NCBI RefSeq assembly: GCF_000449425.2
Contig: NZ_AVHW01000112.1
Coordinates: forward strand, 1 to 64,000
DNA: 64,000 bases
Direction of reading: 5' to 3'
DNA from: Clostridioides difficile CD160
GTDB lineage: Bacteria; Bacillota; Clostridia; Peptostreptococcales; Peptostreptococcaceae
The position numbers were made by a program, and so were the translations under genes. Under the pieces are notes generated by a model. That model had not been told where the DNA came from, ran no database searches, and saw nothing but the letters and a program-made list of their open reading frames with translations. Positions 1-8,134 of the stretch are shown one piece after another (position 1 is the first letter of the stretch; each line of letters opens with the position of its first letter).

Positions 1-443
1 TTTTTGAGGTTGTCGTTCACATAAGTTCGCTACTACCTATGCAGTTCTCTTATGAACTTCTTACATTTCATGAAGCACAGACTATATCTTATCCTTCGCT
101 TATCGTTAAGGTCTACCCACTTCCACTACCATACTTTTGTACTTCCCTCAAGAGGAATAGTCGTTGAAGTTTCTCCTATTCGGAGCTTACCTGCTGATTG
201 CCCATTTTAAAGTACTTAGGGTTTAACCTTATACCATCTAACCAATTTTTTCTACTTTCGTAACTTTCACACTTAGGTTTATTTCATCCTTATGTTTTAG
301 TTTAGTTAGCTTTAGGGGTTTCCAGCAATTCAAGTAGTATTGGATAGGTTCTTTCCTATCTCTACATATAAGTTTCCCTATATGCTGACTACTTTAGCTA
401 CTAACTCACGACTAAAGTCACGAGTGTGCGTAGCTATTTTTTA
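1..443 (-). mobile_element. IStron (CdISt1-type), 5' group I intron part, cut by window edge
   Basis: On the minus strand the sequence from 443 leftward begins TAAAAAATAGC directly after the pentamer TTGAT (plus-strand ATCAA, 444-448). TTGAT is the target described for CdISt1 IStrons of C. difficile, which join a group I intron to an IS605-type transposase unit. The intron core signatures are present (separate entry). The transposase genes would lie beyond position 1 and are not visible, so a plain group I intron cannot be strictly excluded. No protein-coding ORF is seen in 1-440. Confidence 0.85.
80..443 (-). ncRNA. Group I intron ribozyme core (P, Q, R, S elements)
   Basis: Read on the minus strand, the four conserved core strings occur in order: P-like AATTGCTGGAAA (319-330), Q-like AATCAGCAGGTAAGC (about 185-199), R-like TTCAACGACT (159-168) and S-like AAGATATAGTC (80-90). 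P and Q share the GCTG/CAGC complement and R and S the GACTA/TAGTC complement, as needed for P4 and P7. GTCAG (385-389) can pair with exon TTGAT as the internal guide, giving a U-G pair at the 5' splice site. This supports a self-splicing intron; splicing itself is inferred. Confidence 0.85.
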
Positions 444-635
444 ATCAAATAACAAATCATCTAATGTTGTATTAAATATATTTCTTAGTAACATTAAATT
501 CTCTATATCTGGATATGTTTTATTGGATTCCCATTTTGATATAGCTTGCCTAGATACGTTTAGCATTTCAGAAAGTTGTTCTTGTGATAAATTTCTTTCT
601 TTTCTTAGTCGCTTTAAATTTTCTCCAAAGTTCAA
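441..635 (-). pseudogene. XRE-family HTH regulator, interrupted by the IStron after the HTH domain
   Basis: The product is about 64 residues and is almost entirely an XRE/Cro-type helix-turn-helix: a QEQLSEMLNVSRQAISKWE recognition region, then a typical linker ending LDDLLFD. I place the start at TTG 635 because GAGGTGAT lies 5 bases upstream of it; an upstream in-frame GTG sits inside that ribosome-binding site. The last codon is the GAT of the IStron target and the stop TAA is the first three bases of the element. Relatives usually continue past this point, so this is a 5' exon whose 3' exon lies off the left edge. If the intron splices, the reading frame may be restored; otherwise a short HTH-only protein is made. 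Confidence 0.7.
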
Positions 636-772
636 TATTATCACCTCATCTCAACTTAATTATATTTATATATTGATTGATTCACAATCCTTATATAGTT
701 GCATTTTGTTAACTAATAGTTGCATTACTAATTTTATCTATAGTTTAGATTAAAATATAGCAAATATTAAAG

Positions 773-813
773 AGGCTATATCATAATAATTATAAACTAC
801 TATGATATAGCCT
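773..813 (-). terminator. Terminator of the sugar-acid PTS operon
   Basis: A perfect 13-bp inverted repeat (773-785 with 801-813) follows the stop of the last operon gene. On the minus strand it is followed by a T-rich tail of moderate quality. Confidence 0.6.
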
Positions 814-818
814 GAATA

Positions 819-1451
819 TTAAACTTCTCTTGTATTTTTAATGATTTCACGAATCTTTTTAGCATTTTCAGCAATATCCTCAACATTACCTTTAGTTAAT
901 AAACCACCAAAACCACATACATCAACACCGTTTCCAAGCCATACATGCAGGTTATCAAAGTTAATTCCACCACTTGCCAAAACTGGCATATCAGGTATCG
1001 GTGTTTTAAATACCTTTACTAGTTTAGGTCCATAGAAATCTGATATTGGAAAAGCCTTGATAAAGGCAGCTCCTAAGCTCAATGCATCTACTGCTTCAGT
1101 CAATGATGTACATCCTGGAGCATAAGGAATTTGATATCTATTGCAAAGCCTTGCTACATCTTCATTGTAATTTGGTGCAATAATAAATTGAGCTCCATGT
1201 AAGATAGCATGGCAAGCTGTTTCACTATCCAAAATGGTTCCTGCTCCTACACAAAGGGATTCACCATATTTTTTATTAAGCCCTTGAATTATTTCTCCAG
1301 CATTATTCAAAGTATAGCTCATTTCCATAACCGTTATTCCACCTTTTATACAACCTTCAGCAATTTCACATGCACGATTAAGTGTTTCTTCTCTTACAAT
1401 TGCAAGAGCCCCACATTCTGCCATTCTTTTGGTTATATTCATCTTTTTCAT
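819..1451 (-). CDS. KDPG/KHG-type class I aldolase
   Basis: This 210-residue protein matches the 2-keto-3-deoxy-6-phosphogluconate / 4-hydroxy-2-oxoglutarate aldolase family in length and motifs. Visible are Arg20, Glu43 (in VMEMSYT), the phosphate-binding APGCTSLTE segment near 111-119, the Schiff-base Lys132 in IKAFP, and the late SGGI loop near 160-163. The family cleaves a 2-keto-3-deoxy sugar acid (phosphate) into pyruvate and an aldehyde. It is the last gene of an operon with a PTS, an SIS isomerase and a DapA-family lyase, so a cytosolic role in breaking down a PTS-imported sugar acid is likely. The exact substrate is not readable from the sequence. Confidence 0.85.
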   Translation of the reverse strand: MKKMNITKRMAECGALAIVREETLNRACEIAEGCIKGGITVMEMSYTLNNAGEIIQGLNKKYGESLCVGAGTILDSETACHAILHGAQFIIAPNYNEDVARLCNRYQIPYAPGCTSLTEAVDALSLGAAFIKAFPISDFYGPKLVKVFKTPIPDMPVLASGGINFDNLHVWLGNGVDVCGFGGLLTKGNVEDIAENAKKIREIIKNTREV

Positions 1452-1556
1452 ATCATCACCTCTATATTTATCAAACCATTTTACTTTTCCATTAAGTTAA
1501 CTTCATTTTCATAAGACATATATTAGTCATATGCAAATGTGATTCCCTTATCTATG

Positions 1557-2462
1557 TTATCTATTATCACTATATTGATTAAGTACTCCTCTATAATTTT
1601 TAACCACTTGCTTAATTTCTTCAAGTGCTTTTCCAGTTGGTTCAGTTACAGGAAGTCGTGCAGTTCCAACGTTAATTCCATTAAATACAACAGCTTTTTT
1701 AATAACAGATGGAATTGTTCCCAGCTTTAGGATACGACGAAGCTCCTCTATACTACTTTGAGCTTTTTGAGCTTCTTCCAAATCCCCCTTCATGAAATTT
1801 TCATAAATAGCAATATCAATCTCTGTAAGAAAGTTTGCTGTTGCAGCAACAGCACCTTGTCCACCAGCCTTCAAACTATCAAGAATAAGTGAATCTGAAC
1901 CTGAAAATATACTAAAATCCTCACTCTTAGTTACTTCAATATAAGCTTTCATGTTGTCAAGTTTACCACTACTATCTTTAATACCAACGATATTCTTTAT
2001 CTTTGCCAATTCACGCACTGATTCAGGCTCAATATTAATCCCTGTCTTACCTGGCATGTTATACATCATAATGGGTAAATTAACTGAATTAGCAATAGTT
2101 TTATAATGTAAAATTAATTCCTCCTGTGTTGGTGTCACAAAGTATGGTGTAATAATAGATAAAGCGCTTGCTCCAATAGATTCCATTCTCTTAGATAAAC
2201 TTATAACTTCACGAGTTGAATTACCACCTGTTCCAACAAAAACAGGTACACGATTATTAGTGTGATTAACAACAATTTTTGCAAATTCAACCTTTTCATC
2301 ATCTGTTAGCACATGACATTCACCATTAGTTCCCAAAATAAATAACCCATAAACTCCCTTACCTACTAGATAGTCAATTAACTCACATGTTGCCTGTGGA
2401 TTTATATTTTGATTTTCATCAAAAGGTGTTATCATTGCACATATAATACCTTTATATTTCAT
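1557..2462 (-). CDS. DapA-family lyase/aldolase (DHDPS/NAL superfamily)
   Basis: This is a TIM-barrel class I lyase of about 301 residues. It shows GTNGE (44-48) in the pyruvate-binding loop, Tyr134 in MMYNMPGKTG and Schiff-base Lys162 in VGIKDSSG. I start at ATG 2462, where MKYKGI opens the barrel; a longer frame reading into the upstream gene adds only non-conserved residues. The start lies 4 bases after the SIS gene stop, so the two are translationally close. GTNGE rather than the usual GTTGE, together with the PTS context, argues for a catabolic keto-sugar-acid aldolase rather than lysine-pathway dihydrodipicolinate synthase. That last step is inference. Confidence 0.85.
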   Translation of the reverse strand: MKYKGIICAMITPFDENQNINPQATCELIDYLVGKGVYGLFILGTNGECHVLTDDEKVEFAKIVVNHTNNRVPVFVGTGGNSTREVISLSKRMESIGASALSIITPYFVTPTQEELILHYKTIANSVNLPIMMYNMPGKTGINIEPESVRELAKIKNIVGIKDSSGKLDNMKAYIEVTKSEDFSIFSGSDSLILDSLKAGGQGAVAATANFLTEIDIAIYENFMKGDLEEAQKAQSSIEELRRILKLGTIPSVIKKAVVFNGINVGTARLPVTEPTGKALEEIKQVVKNYRGVLNQYSDNR

Positions 2463-2466
2463 AAAA

Positions 2467-3066
2467 TTACATTTCCTCTCTAATAGACTTTCCAAGACTT
2501 CCTCCTGGATGCCACTTCAAATACTGTTGTACATCAAGTTCTTTAGCATATTGTAATGCAACACTTAAGGACTGTAAGACTATAGTTTCAGCAAGAATCG
2601 AAGCACGAGGGGCTTTATTAAGGCAATCACCTTCCTGTTTAACACCTGCAAACAAGAATATATCAGAAACATCCTTTAAGAATGAATTTGTATTACCACT
2701 TACACCAATTATCTTTGCTCCATTTACTTTTAATGTCTCAATAGTTGCTTTTAATTCTTGAGTCTCACCACTATTTGATATTGCAATAACAACATCCCCA
2801 GCTACTACTTGACCACTTGAGCCATGTACTGCTTCTGTACCATGTAATATATATGCTGGCGTTCCAGTAGATGAAAGTAATGATGAAATATACCCTGATA
2901 CATGTCCTGGTTTACCAATACCAGTCACGTGTACACGTCCATGATTCCTTTCAACTTCAAAAATTAAATCACATGCTTTATTTATAGATATTTCATCTAT
3001 TGATGCAATAAACTCTGATACTTCATTAGATAGAGTGTCTAGAAATTCAGATAGCGTGTTTTCCAT
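2467..3066 (-). CDS. SIS-domain sugar-phosphate isomerase (KpsF/GutQ-like, no CBS domains)
   Basis: The protein has 199 residues and a single SIS domain: a GIGKPGHVS loop, the Ser-rich AISNSGETQE phosphate-binding motif and the C-terminal HPGGSLGK signature shared with arabinose-5-phosphate isomerases of the KdsD/GutQ family. Those enzymes normally carry two C-terminal CBS domains, which are absent here. It probably isomerises the sugar phosphate delivered by the neighbouring PTS. The ribosome-binding site GGAGG lies 10 bases before the ATG. The gene sits between the EIIC and DapA-family genes of one operon. Confidence 0.8.
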   Translation of the reverse strand: MENTLSEFLDTLSNEVSEFIASIDEISINKACDLIFEVERNHGRVHVTGIGKPGHVSGYISSLLSSTGTPAYILHGTEAVHGSSGQVVAGDVVIAISNSGETQELKATIETLKVNGAKIIGVSGNTNSFLKDVSDIFLFAGVKQEGDCLNKAPRASILAETIVLQSLSVALQYAKELDVQQYLKWHPGGSLGKSIREEM

Positions 3067-3131
3067 AATAGACTTATCCTCCTTTAAATTATGGTAACCA
3101 TACCTATGACTTTTACATTGTTACTTTAAGA

Positions 3132-4403
3132 CTAGATAGGTTTTATAAATTGTAAAATATTATGTAAGATTGAGCCAACTACGTTATAATCAATATTTGG
3201 GAAAGTTGCACCCTCTATACCAAGAGTTCCATAAACTGGATATAGTATAACTGGTAAAAATGCAAGTAATAATCCTACAACAAACGACCCTGCAATAGCT
3301 CCTCTCCATCCTCCTGAAGTATTACCAAATATCGCAGCTGTACCACCTGAAAAGAAACATATATGAGCAGCTGGAATAATTACTACAGGGAATATACTAG
3401 GAAATGATGCCATAATAACAATTGCTAATAGACCCGCAGCATATGCTGATATAAAGCCAATAATAACTGCATTTGGTGCATATGGAAATACTGTTGGAAC
3501 ATCAAGTGCAGGACGTGAACCTGGAATATATTTTTCTGAAATAATTACGAATGCCGCAGTTATTTCAGCTAAGAACATACGAACACCTGACATCAGTATT
3601 GACATACCAGCTACAAATGTAAATGCCTCTATAAGTGGAAATACTAACCAATGTGTTGAACCAGCGATTTCTTGAGTAAATGCCTGTCCAGCTTTTAATG
3701 TTGCAATATAAAATAAGATTAACATAACTATAGATAGACCCATTAAAAAGTCTCTAAATATTGATAACCACTTAGGAAATTCTATAGTTTCTGTTGTATC
3801 ATCTTTATGCTTTGAAAATAAACGTCCTATATATCCTGATAGACCATAACCAATCATATTGAAGTGACCAATGGCTTGTTCATCTCCACCTGTCAATTCA
3901 CGCATAAATGGCTGACAAAATTGAGGTAGTGCAGCAGACATAAATCCTAAAATAACTCCACCTATTAAAATAGTGATTGTATTATCGAATCCATGTGCTT
4001 TCATGATTAAAACTAATACACAAGAAAAGAATAAACTATGACCTGTTGTAAAGAAAATATTTTTAAACTTTGTAATACGTGCAAAAACTAAATTTAATAT
4101 AAATCCAAGAATTAATGTACATGAAACTGCAAAACCGTATGTACTTTGTGCAAGTGCTGTAGCTGCTTCTGGTGAAGCTATAACACCAGTAATTCCAAAC
4201 CCATGTTGGAACAATTTATTGAAATTCTGAAGTGCACCAGTCATAGCAGATGCACCAATACCAAATATTAGAAAGCCAATAAGCGTTTTTGAAGACCCAG
4301 TAAATACTTCAACAGCTGATTTCTTTTGAAGAATCAATCCTATACATGCAACTACACCAAGCAAAACAGCAGGTGTACTCAACAAACTAATAATAAACTC
4401 CAT
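3132..4403 (-). CDS. PTS EIIC component, ascorbate (UlaA/SgaT) family
   Basis: This polytopic membrane protein of about 423 residues has many hydrophobic helices and the glycine-rich loops of the UlaA/SgaT family. It forms the sugar channel that works with the EIIB encoded just upstream. Two ATGs are close together; I prefer 4403 because GGAGG lies 7 bases before it, whereas the ATG at 4407-4409 abuts the ribosome-binding site. The family includes ascorbate and other sugar-acid or polyol transporters, so the substrate is open. The presence of two aldolases acting on keto acids downstream favours an acidic sugar. Confidence 0.85.
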   Translation of the reverse strand: MEFIISLLSTPAVLLGVVACIGLILQKKSAVEVFTGSSKTLIGFLIFGIGASAMTGALQNFNKLFQHGFGITGVIASPEAATALAQSTYGFAVSCTLILGFILNLVFARITKFKNIFFTTGHSLFFSCVLVLIMKAHGFDNTITILIGGVILGFMSAALPQFCQPFMRELTGGDEQAIGHFNMIGYGLSGYIGRLFSKHKDDTTETIEFPKWLSIFRDFLMGLSIVMLILFYIATLKAGQAFTQEIAGSTHWLVFPLIEAFTFVAGMSILMSGVRMFLAEITAAFVIISEKYIPGSRPALDVPTVFPYAPNAVIIGFISAYAAGLLAIVIMASFPSIFPVVIIPAAHICFFSGGTAAIFGNTSGGWRGAIAGSFVVGLLLAFLPVILYPVYGTLGIEGATFPNIDYNVVGSILHNILQFIKPI

Positions 4404-4429
4404 AAACATTCCTCCCTATTCTCTTAAAT

Positions 4430-4717
4430 TTATCCCTCTTTTGAAGCAAGGAATTTTTCTAGTGCCGCCTTAATCTCGTTACGGTCAACAATATTACGAA
4501 TTCCAATTATATCGAATTTCAAATTTTTCTTTTTTAATTCTTCAGCAACATCAATTAATGTTTCTACAGCATCTCCATTAAATCCATTTAATGAATCCAA
4601 TGAACCATGTTCTACTTCGATTGGAAAGTTATTTTCTTTAATAATTTGTTGAGTTTTTATTTTTAACATTAAACTTGAGCCAACTCCTGCTCTACATGCG
4701 ATTAAAATTTTATACAT
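4430..4717 (-). CDS. PTS EIIB component, ascorbate/galactitol type
   Basis: This is a 95-residue cytosolic EIIB. It begins MYKILIACRAGVGSS, with the phospho-accepting Cys8 in a P-loop followed by the expected Gly and Ser residues. It passes phosphate from an EIIA to the sugar bound by the EIIC encoded next. It lies 14 bases after the regulator gene and 26 bases before the EIIC start. No free-standing EIIA is encoded in the operon; the EIIA-like domain of the upstream regulator is the only candidate nearby. Confidence 0.9.
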   Translation of the reverse strand: MYKILIACRAGVGSSLMLKIKTQQIIKENNFPIEVEHGSLDSLNGFNGDAVETLIDVAEELKKKNLKFDIIGIRNIVDRNEIKAALEKFLASKEG

Positions 4718-4731
4718 TATTAAATCCTCCT

Positions 4732-6819
4732 TTATAATTCGTGTCTTTTTATAAAATCAATAATTTCTTTACCTTCTTTAGCAGTATCCAACACACTAAA
4801 GAATTCATCTTGTTCCAATAATTCAACCAGTTCAGACATAGCACGTAAATGACTATTATTATCTACTGCACTTAAACAAAATACATATTTTACAGGGTCA
4901 TTTTCATCATTTCCAAACTTAATAGGGCTATCTAAAGTAGCAATACCTATTGCAATCTCTTTTGAGCCAGCCTCTGGTCTAGCATGTGGAAGTGCCACAT
5001 GTTTTGTAATTACTATGTATGGCCCAGATACTTTTGCTGAGTCAATCATGGCATCTACATATCCCTCAGTTACTTTATTGTTTTCAACTAAAACAGAAGC
5101 TGATTGTCTAATAGCATCCTCCCAATTCTTAGCTTTTATCTTTAATTTTATTAGTGTTTCACTAGTAATCTCACTTAGCATAGGCCCCTCTCCTTCCTTA
5201 GATGTAAAATTCTCTATTTGTGCAAAATAAGCTAATAACTCGCTTGAAAGCATACTTTCAGAAGTTACTTTTGCATATTTTTTTATTATATTCATAACCT
5301 CATCTATCTTAGGTTGTCTTAAAAAAATATCTCCCAATTGAATGTACACTTCACGTGTAATCTTATATTTTTCTTTTGTGGTCATAACAGGACTTACTTT
5401 AATTACTGGTACATCTGTCTTTAGACTCTCTGTATTATAATTAGTAGTAAATACAATGTCTACAGGTTCACTTATATTTTCCAAACCAACTGATTCTGAC
5501 ATTGGTATAAAATGCAAGTCAGGAAATAAGTTTGTAAGTTCTGCATGTAAAATAGCTGAACTCCCAACACCATTTGAACAAACTATTAATGCTATTCTTT
5601 TTCTAAAGTCTTCGAATTCCTTTTTATTTGAAAAAAGAGTTGCAAAATGCATTGTTAAGTATGCTAATTCCTCTTCTTGAATTTCTTCTCCAAATAATCC
5701 ACAAAACTCTTTCATTGAATTACTTACAATTCTATAAACTAATCTATATTCTTCTTTTACCTTTTCACAAATTGGATTATAAATAGGCAATTTAAACAAA
5801 AGTCTATAATAAGCTGGTCTAAAATGAGAATATAATTGTTTAAATATCTTTTCTTGACTTATATAATAAACCCCACTTAAATATCCAAACCTTGTCATCA
5901 TTTTATTTACAATTTCTGAAATTACAGCCTTATCTTCTGTATCTTCTTCATAATTTCCTACTGATATACCTAAAATCCAAGCACTAATATACATTATATT
6001 ATGAGGTCTTATCTTTTCTTCACTTTCATATACTTCTAATAATTCCTTAGCAAATTTATATTCCTTCATTGAACTCATAACCGAAATATTAGGAATATCT
6101 ATATTTTCTTGAGTAACTATTCTAGTTGAACACATCCTTGCTTTTAGAAAGATAAATATATATATAAATTCTATTAATCTATCTTCAACAAAATTAATTT
6201 CGTATCTTTTTATGAGCTTTAATATAATTTGTTTGGCTTCTTCAAAACTATCTAAATTATATTCTTCAATAAAAATATCAAATACTCTTGAGCTCTTCTC
6301 ATTAGACAGAGTTTCTATAATATTCTTAATAAGTACCCTTCTAATTTCCATTTCATTTCCAACTAAATAATAACCACTTATACGATTGTTCTTAACATAT
6401 ATGCCTTTTTTTTCAAGATTTGGTATTAAATCCTTAAAATCAAGATTTACAGTAGACCTACTCACTTTTATAGAATTTGTAAAATGGTTAATTGAGATAT
6501 CCTCCATGTTAATAAAAAGCATTAGGTACATATATAAAAGTCTTTCTTCTTTACTAAAGTAATAAGTATTCTTAGAATAGTTTTTTTCTAAAATTTCTTT
6601 AATTACTTTTTTAGTTTCTTTTCTAACGATAATATCTTTATCAGCTCTTAAACATATAAGTGGTACTTTTTTTACTTTAAGCATGTCATTGATTTTATTT
6701 ATTCTATAAGTAATTTGCCTCTTTGATGAGTTGGATTCTTCTTGTAATCCATTAGCTGTAATCAATGTGCTATTTAATAAAATCTGGAGAATTGATACAA
6801 TTTCTTTGTCCACTACCAT
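4732..6819 (-). CDS. PRD-containing transcriptional activator with EIIB- and EIIA-like domains (MtlR/LicR type)
   Basis: This 695-residue regulator opens the operon. It has an N-terminal HTH (about 1-65) and a second winged-helix region (about 90-160). PRD-type helical regions span roughly 180-400. An EIIB-like P-loop region IVCSNGVGSS lies near 410-425. A C-terminal EIIA domain of the fructose/mannitol type carries the active-site His in HVALPHARPEAG near residue 605. Family members respond to PTS phosphorylation and activate their own operon. An in-frame TAG lies 3 codons before ATG 6819, fixing the start, although its Shine-Dalgarno sequence is weak. Besides regulation, the C-terminal EIIA may phosphorylate the operon's EIIB. 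Confidence 0.85.
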   Translation of the reverse strand: MVVDKEIVSILQILLNSTLITANGLQEESNSSKRQITYRINKINDMLKVKKVPLICLRADKDIIVRKETKKVIKEILEKNYSKNTYYFSKEERLLYMYLMLFINMEDISINHFTNSIKVSRSTVNLDFKDLIPNLEKKGIYVKNNRISGYYLVGNEMEIRRVLIKNIIETLSNEKSSRVFDIFIEEYNLDSFEEAKQIILKLIKRYEINFVEDRLIEFIYIFIFLKARMCSTRIVTQENIDIPNISVMSSMKEYKFAKELLEVYESEEKIRPHNIMYISAWILGISVGNYEEDTEDKAVISEIVNKMMTRFGYLSGVYYISQEKIFKQLYSHFRPAYYRLLFKLPIYNPICEKVKEEYRLVYRIVSNSMKEFCGLFGEEIQEEELAYLTMHFATLFSNKKEFEDFRKRIALIVCSNGVGSSAILHAELTNLFPDLHFIPMSESVGLENISEPVDIVFTTNYNTESLKTDVPVIKVSPVMTTKEKYKITREVYIQLGDIFLRQPKIDEVMNIIKKYAKVTSESMLSSELLAYFAQIENFTSKEGEGPMLSEITSETLIKLKIKAKNWEDAIRQSASVLVENNKVTEGYVDAMIDSAKVSGPYIVITKHVALPHARPEAGSKEIAIGIATLDSPIKFGNDENDPVKYVFCLSAVDNNSHLRAMSELVELLEQDEFFSVLDTAKEGKEIIDFIKRHEL

Positions 6820-6927
6820 TAATCCCTACTTTCTTATTAAGATTAGTCTTCATATTATCATTGGATTCTTTCATCACCTCCACAATATTTATTTTATTGG
6901 AGAATTTTATTGTTTTCAATTTCATTT

Positions 6928-6967
6928 AAGTATAACTTTTGTTTTAGATTGAGACAAAAATTATACT
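6928..6967 (-). promoter_or_regulatory. Sigma-A-like promoter embedded in a 15-bp inverted repeat
   Basis: On the minus strand TTGTCT (6952-6957) and TATACT (6929-6934) are separated by 17 bases. These elements fall in the two arms of an inverted repeat of 15 bases (6928-6942 with 6953-6967, one mismatch). The site lies about 110 bases upstream of the PRD regulator, so it is a plausible operon promoter with operator. Which protein binds is unknown; autoregulation by the PRD protein is the simplest idea. Confidence 0.5.
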
Positions 6968-7010
6968 TATCTAAAATAGATACCATATTACAATTGTAGA
7001 TTTTATAAAT

Positions 7011-7036
7011 AAAAAAGGTTTCTTTAGTAAAGAAAC
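7011..7036 (-). terminator. AT-rich hairpin with T-run, second terminator
   Basis: The inverted repeat GTTTCTTT/AAAGAAAC (7018-7036) is followed on the minus strand by a run of six T residues. It lies downstream of the better hairpin at 7101-7130. Confidence 0.45.
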
Positions 7037-7095
7037 ACAAGAAAACTGATTTTATAAATAAAAATCATATTCACTTTTAGCACATTATTTCACTT

Positions 7096-7130
7096 AAAAA
7101 GCACATTAATTTAAAATAAAATTGATGTGC
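7096..7130 (-). terminator. Terminator of the cysteine hydrolase gene
   Basis: A 12-bp stem, including one G-T pair, joins 7101-7112 to 7119-7130. On the minus strand it is followed by TTTTT. It lies about 175 bases beyond the stop at 7305. Confidence 0.6.
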
Positions 7131-7304
7131 CTTATCCTACTTATATAATTCTAATACACTAGATTTGTCCATTAACTTTTACTCTAGTATCATACTTTTC
7201 TAAAATTAATCTGTCTAAATACAAGATTCAGTAACTTATACTTCTTATGATTTTAATATTTTAATCCAAGTAGATTACACTTTTTTATTATAAGTAGTCT
7301 ATAC

Positions 7305-7826
7305 TTATTTCATTCTTTTAAGGGTTTCATCCAATGAAATACATTCTGCATATCTTCCATCCCATATGAGTTCATTGTAGTATTTATATGACTGTTCTGC
7401 TGACATAAATGAATTATCAACAGTTGTATTCGAATAAGCCGGAACTATTATGTTAAAACCATGTTCAAATCCACATTTTATAGTTGCATCAATACAGTAA
7501 TCTGTTTGAAGTCCAACGATAATTATATATTTTTCACCCTTATTTGTTAAATATTCTAATAGACCAGTTTCTTTAAGAGCGCTGTTTACTTCTTTATCAA
7601 ATATTTTTTCTTTATCGTATGGTTTAAATTTTTCATATATCTCAAAACCATTTTTACCCTTAGTCAACTCATTTTCAGCCCCATCATCATGACGTACATA
7701 TATTATCTCTATGTTATTTTTTCTAGCTGTATCAATCAAGTTTTCTACATTTGCTACAAATCCATTAAAATTATATAACTCTTCATTTGTTATTAGTTTT
7801 TGTGTATCGACTACCAATAAAACCAT
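7305..7826 (-). CDS. Isochorismatase-like cysteine hydrolase
   Basis: The protein has 173 residues. The family triad is visible: Asp7 in LLVVDTQ, Lys78 in IFDKEVNSAL and the nucleophile Cys111 in VGLQTDYCIDAT. The start is ATG 7826, preceded by AAGGAGGGA at good spacing; a longer upstream frame adds 27 residues without family similarity. Members hydrolyse amides such as nicotinamide, N-carbamoyl compounds or ureidoacrylate, or isochorismate. The substrate cannot be told here. The gene stands alone between two terminators, so context gives no further clue. Confidence 0.85.
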   Translation of the reverse strand: MVLLVVDTQKLITNEELYNFNGFVANVENLIDTARKNNIEIIYVRHDDGAENELTKGKNGFEIYEKFKPYDKEKIFDKEVNSALKETGLLEYLTNKGEKYIIIVGLQTDYCIDATIKCGFEHGFNIIVPAYSNTTVDNSFMSAEQSYKYYNELIWDGRYAECISLDETLKRMK

Positions 7827-8134
7827 ATTTATCCCTCCTTGAATCTCTTTTAAAATTTCTTTATATTTTACCATAAAAAGTAAATACAATCTTATGTAGT
7901 CTTTCATTTCTTTTATAGTATATTTTCATATAGTGTATTCTCCAAAATATTTTTTAATTTTTTACCTTTAAGATACTCTTTCATATATTTTAAATTTTAT
8001 CTCACAAGATTTTCTAGACATAAAAATATTCCCTTCATGGTAACAGTTTTATTATTTCAACTTTCTATCATAAAAGGAATATCTCAATTTTTAAATACAC
8101 TCTAAACACTTTTTAATAAATATCTTATAAATTT
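7827..8134. other. Intergenic region, mostly featureless
   Basis: These 308 bases hold the terminator at 8021-8084 and the ribosome-binding site of the hydrolase gene at the left end. No gene or further repeat is seen. Confidence 0.5.
8021..8084 (-). terminator. Terminator of the EthD/LVIVD operon
   Basis: A 10-bp stem (8026-8035 with 8073-8082) has a long loop. It is followed on the minus strand by TTTTT. It lies downstream of the last gene of the cluster. Confidence 0.4.

Larger units (their letters stand above)
6820..7304. other. Intergenic region: PTS operon promoter/operator and terminators of the next gene
   Basis: No gene is supported in these 485 bases. They hold a promoter overlapping an inverted repeat (6928-6967) and two terminator-like hairpins for the gene at 7305-7826. 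They also hold a 17-bp direct repeat (6999-7015 and 7048-7064). A strong GGAGGTG (plus-strand complement 6875-6881) lies about 60 bases upstream of the regulator start without a well-spaced start codon in the regulator frame. Confidence 0.6.

Noticed and set aside
1557..2462. Housekeeping dihydrodipicolinate synthase (dapA)
   Set aside because: The pyruvate-binding loop is GTNGE and the gene is inside a sugar PTS operon, so a catabolic lyase is more likely.
3090..3102. TATGGTAACCATA palindrome between EIIC and SIS genes as an operator
   Set aside because: Only 13 bases and inside an operon; no second copy was seen near the promoter.
6999..7064. 17-bp direct repeat as a possible insertion footprint or CRISPR unit
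   Set aside because: Only two copies of a low-complexity AT-rich sequence, with no further copies or spacer pattern.
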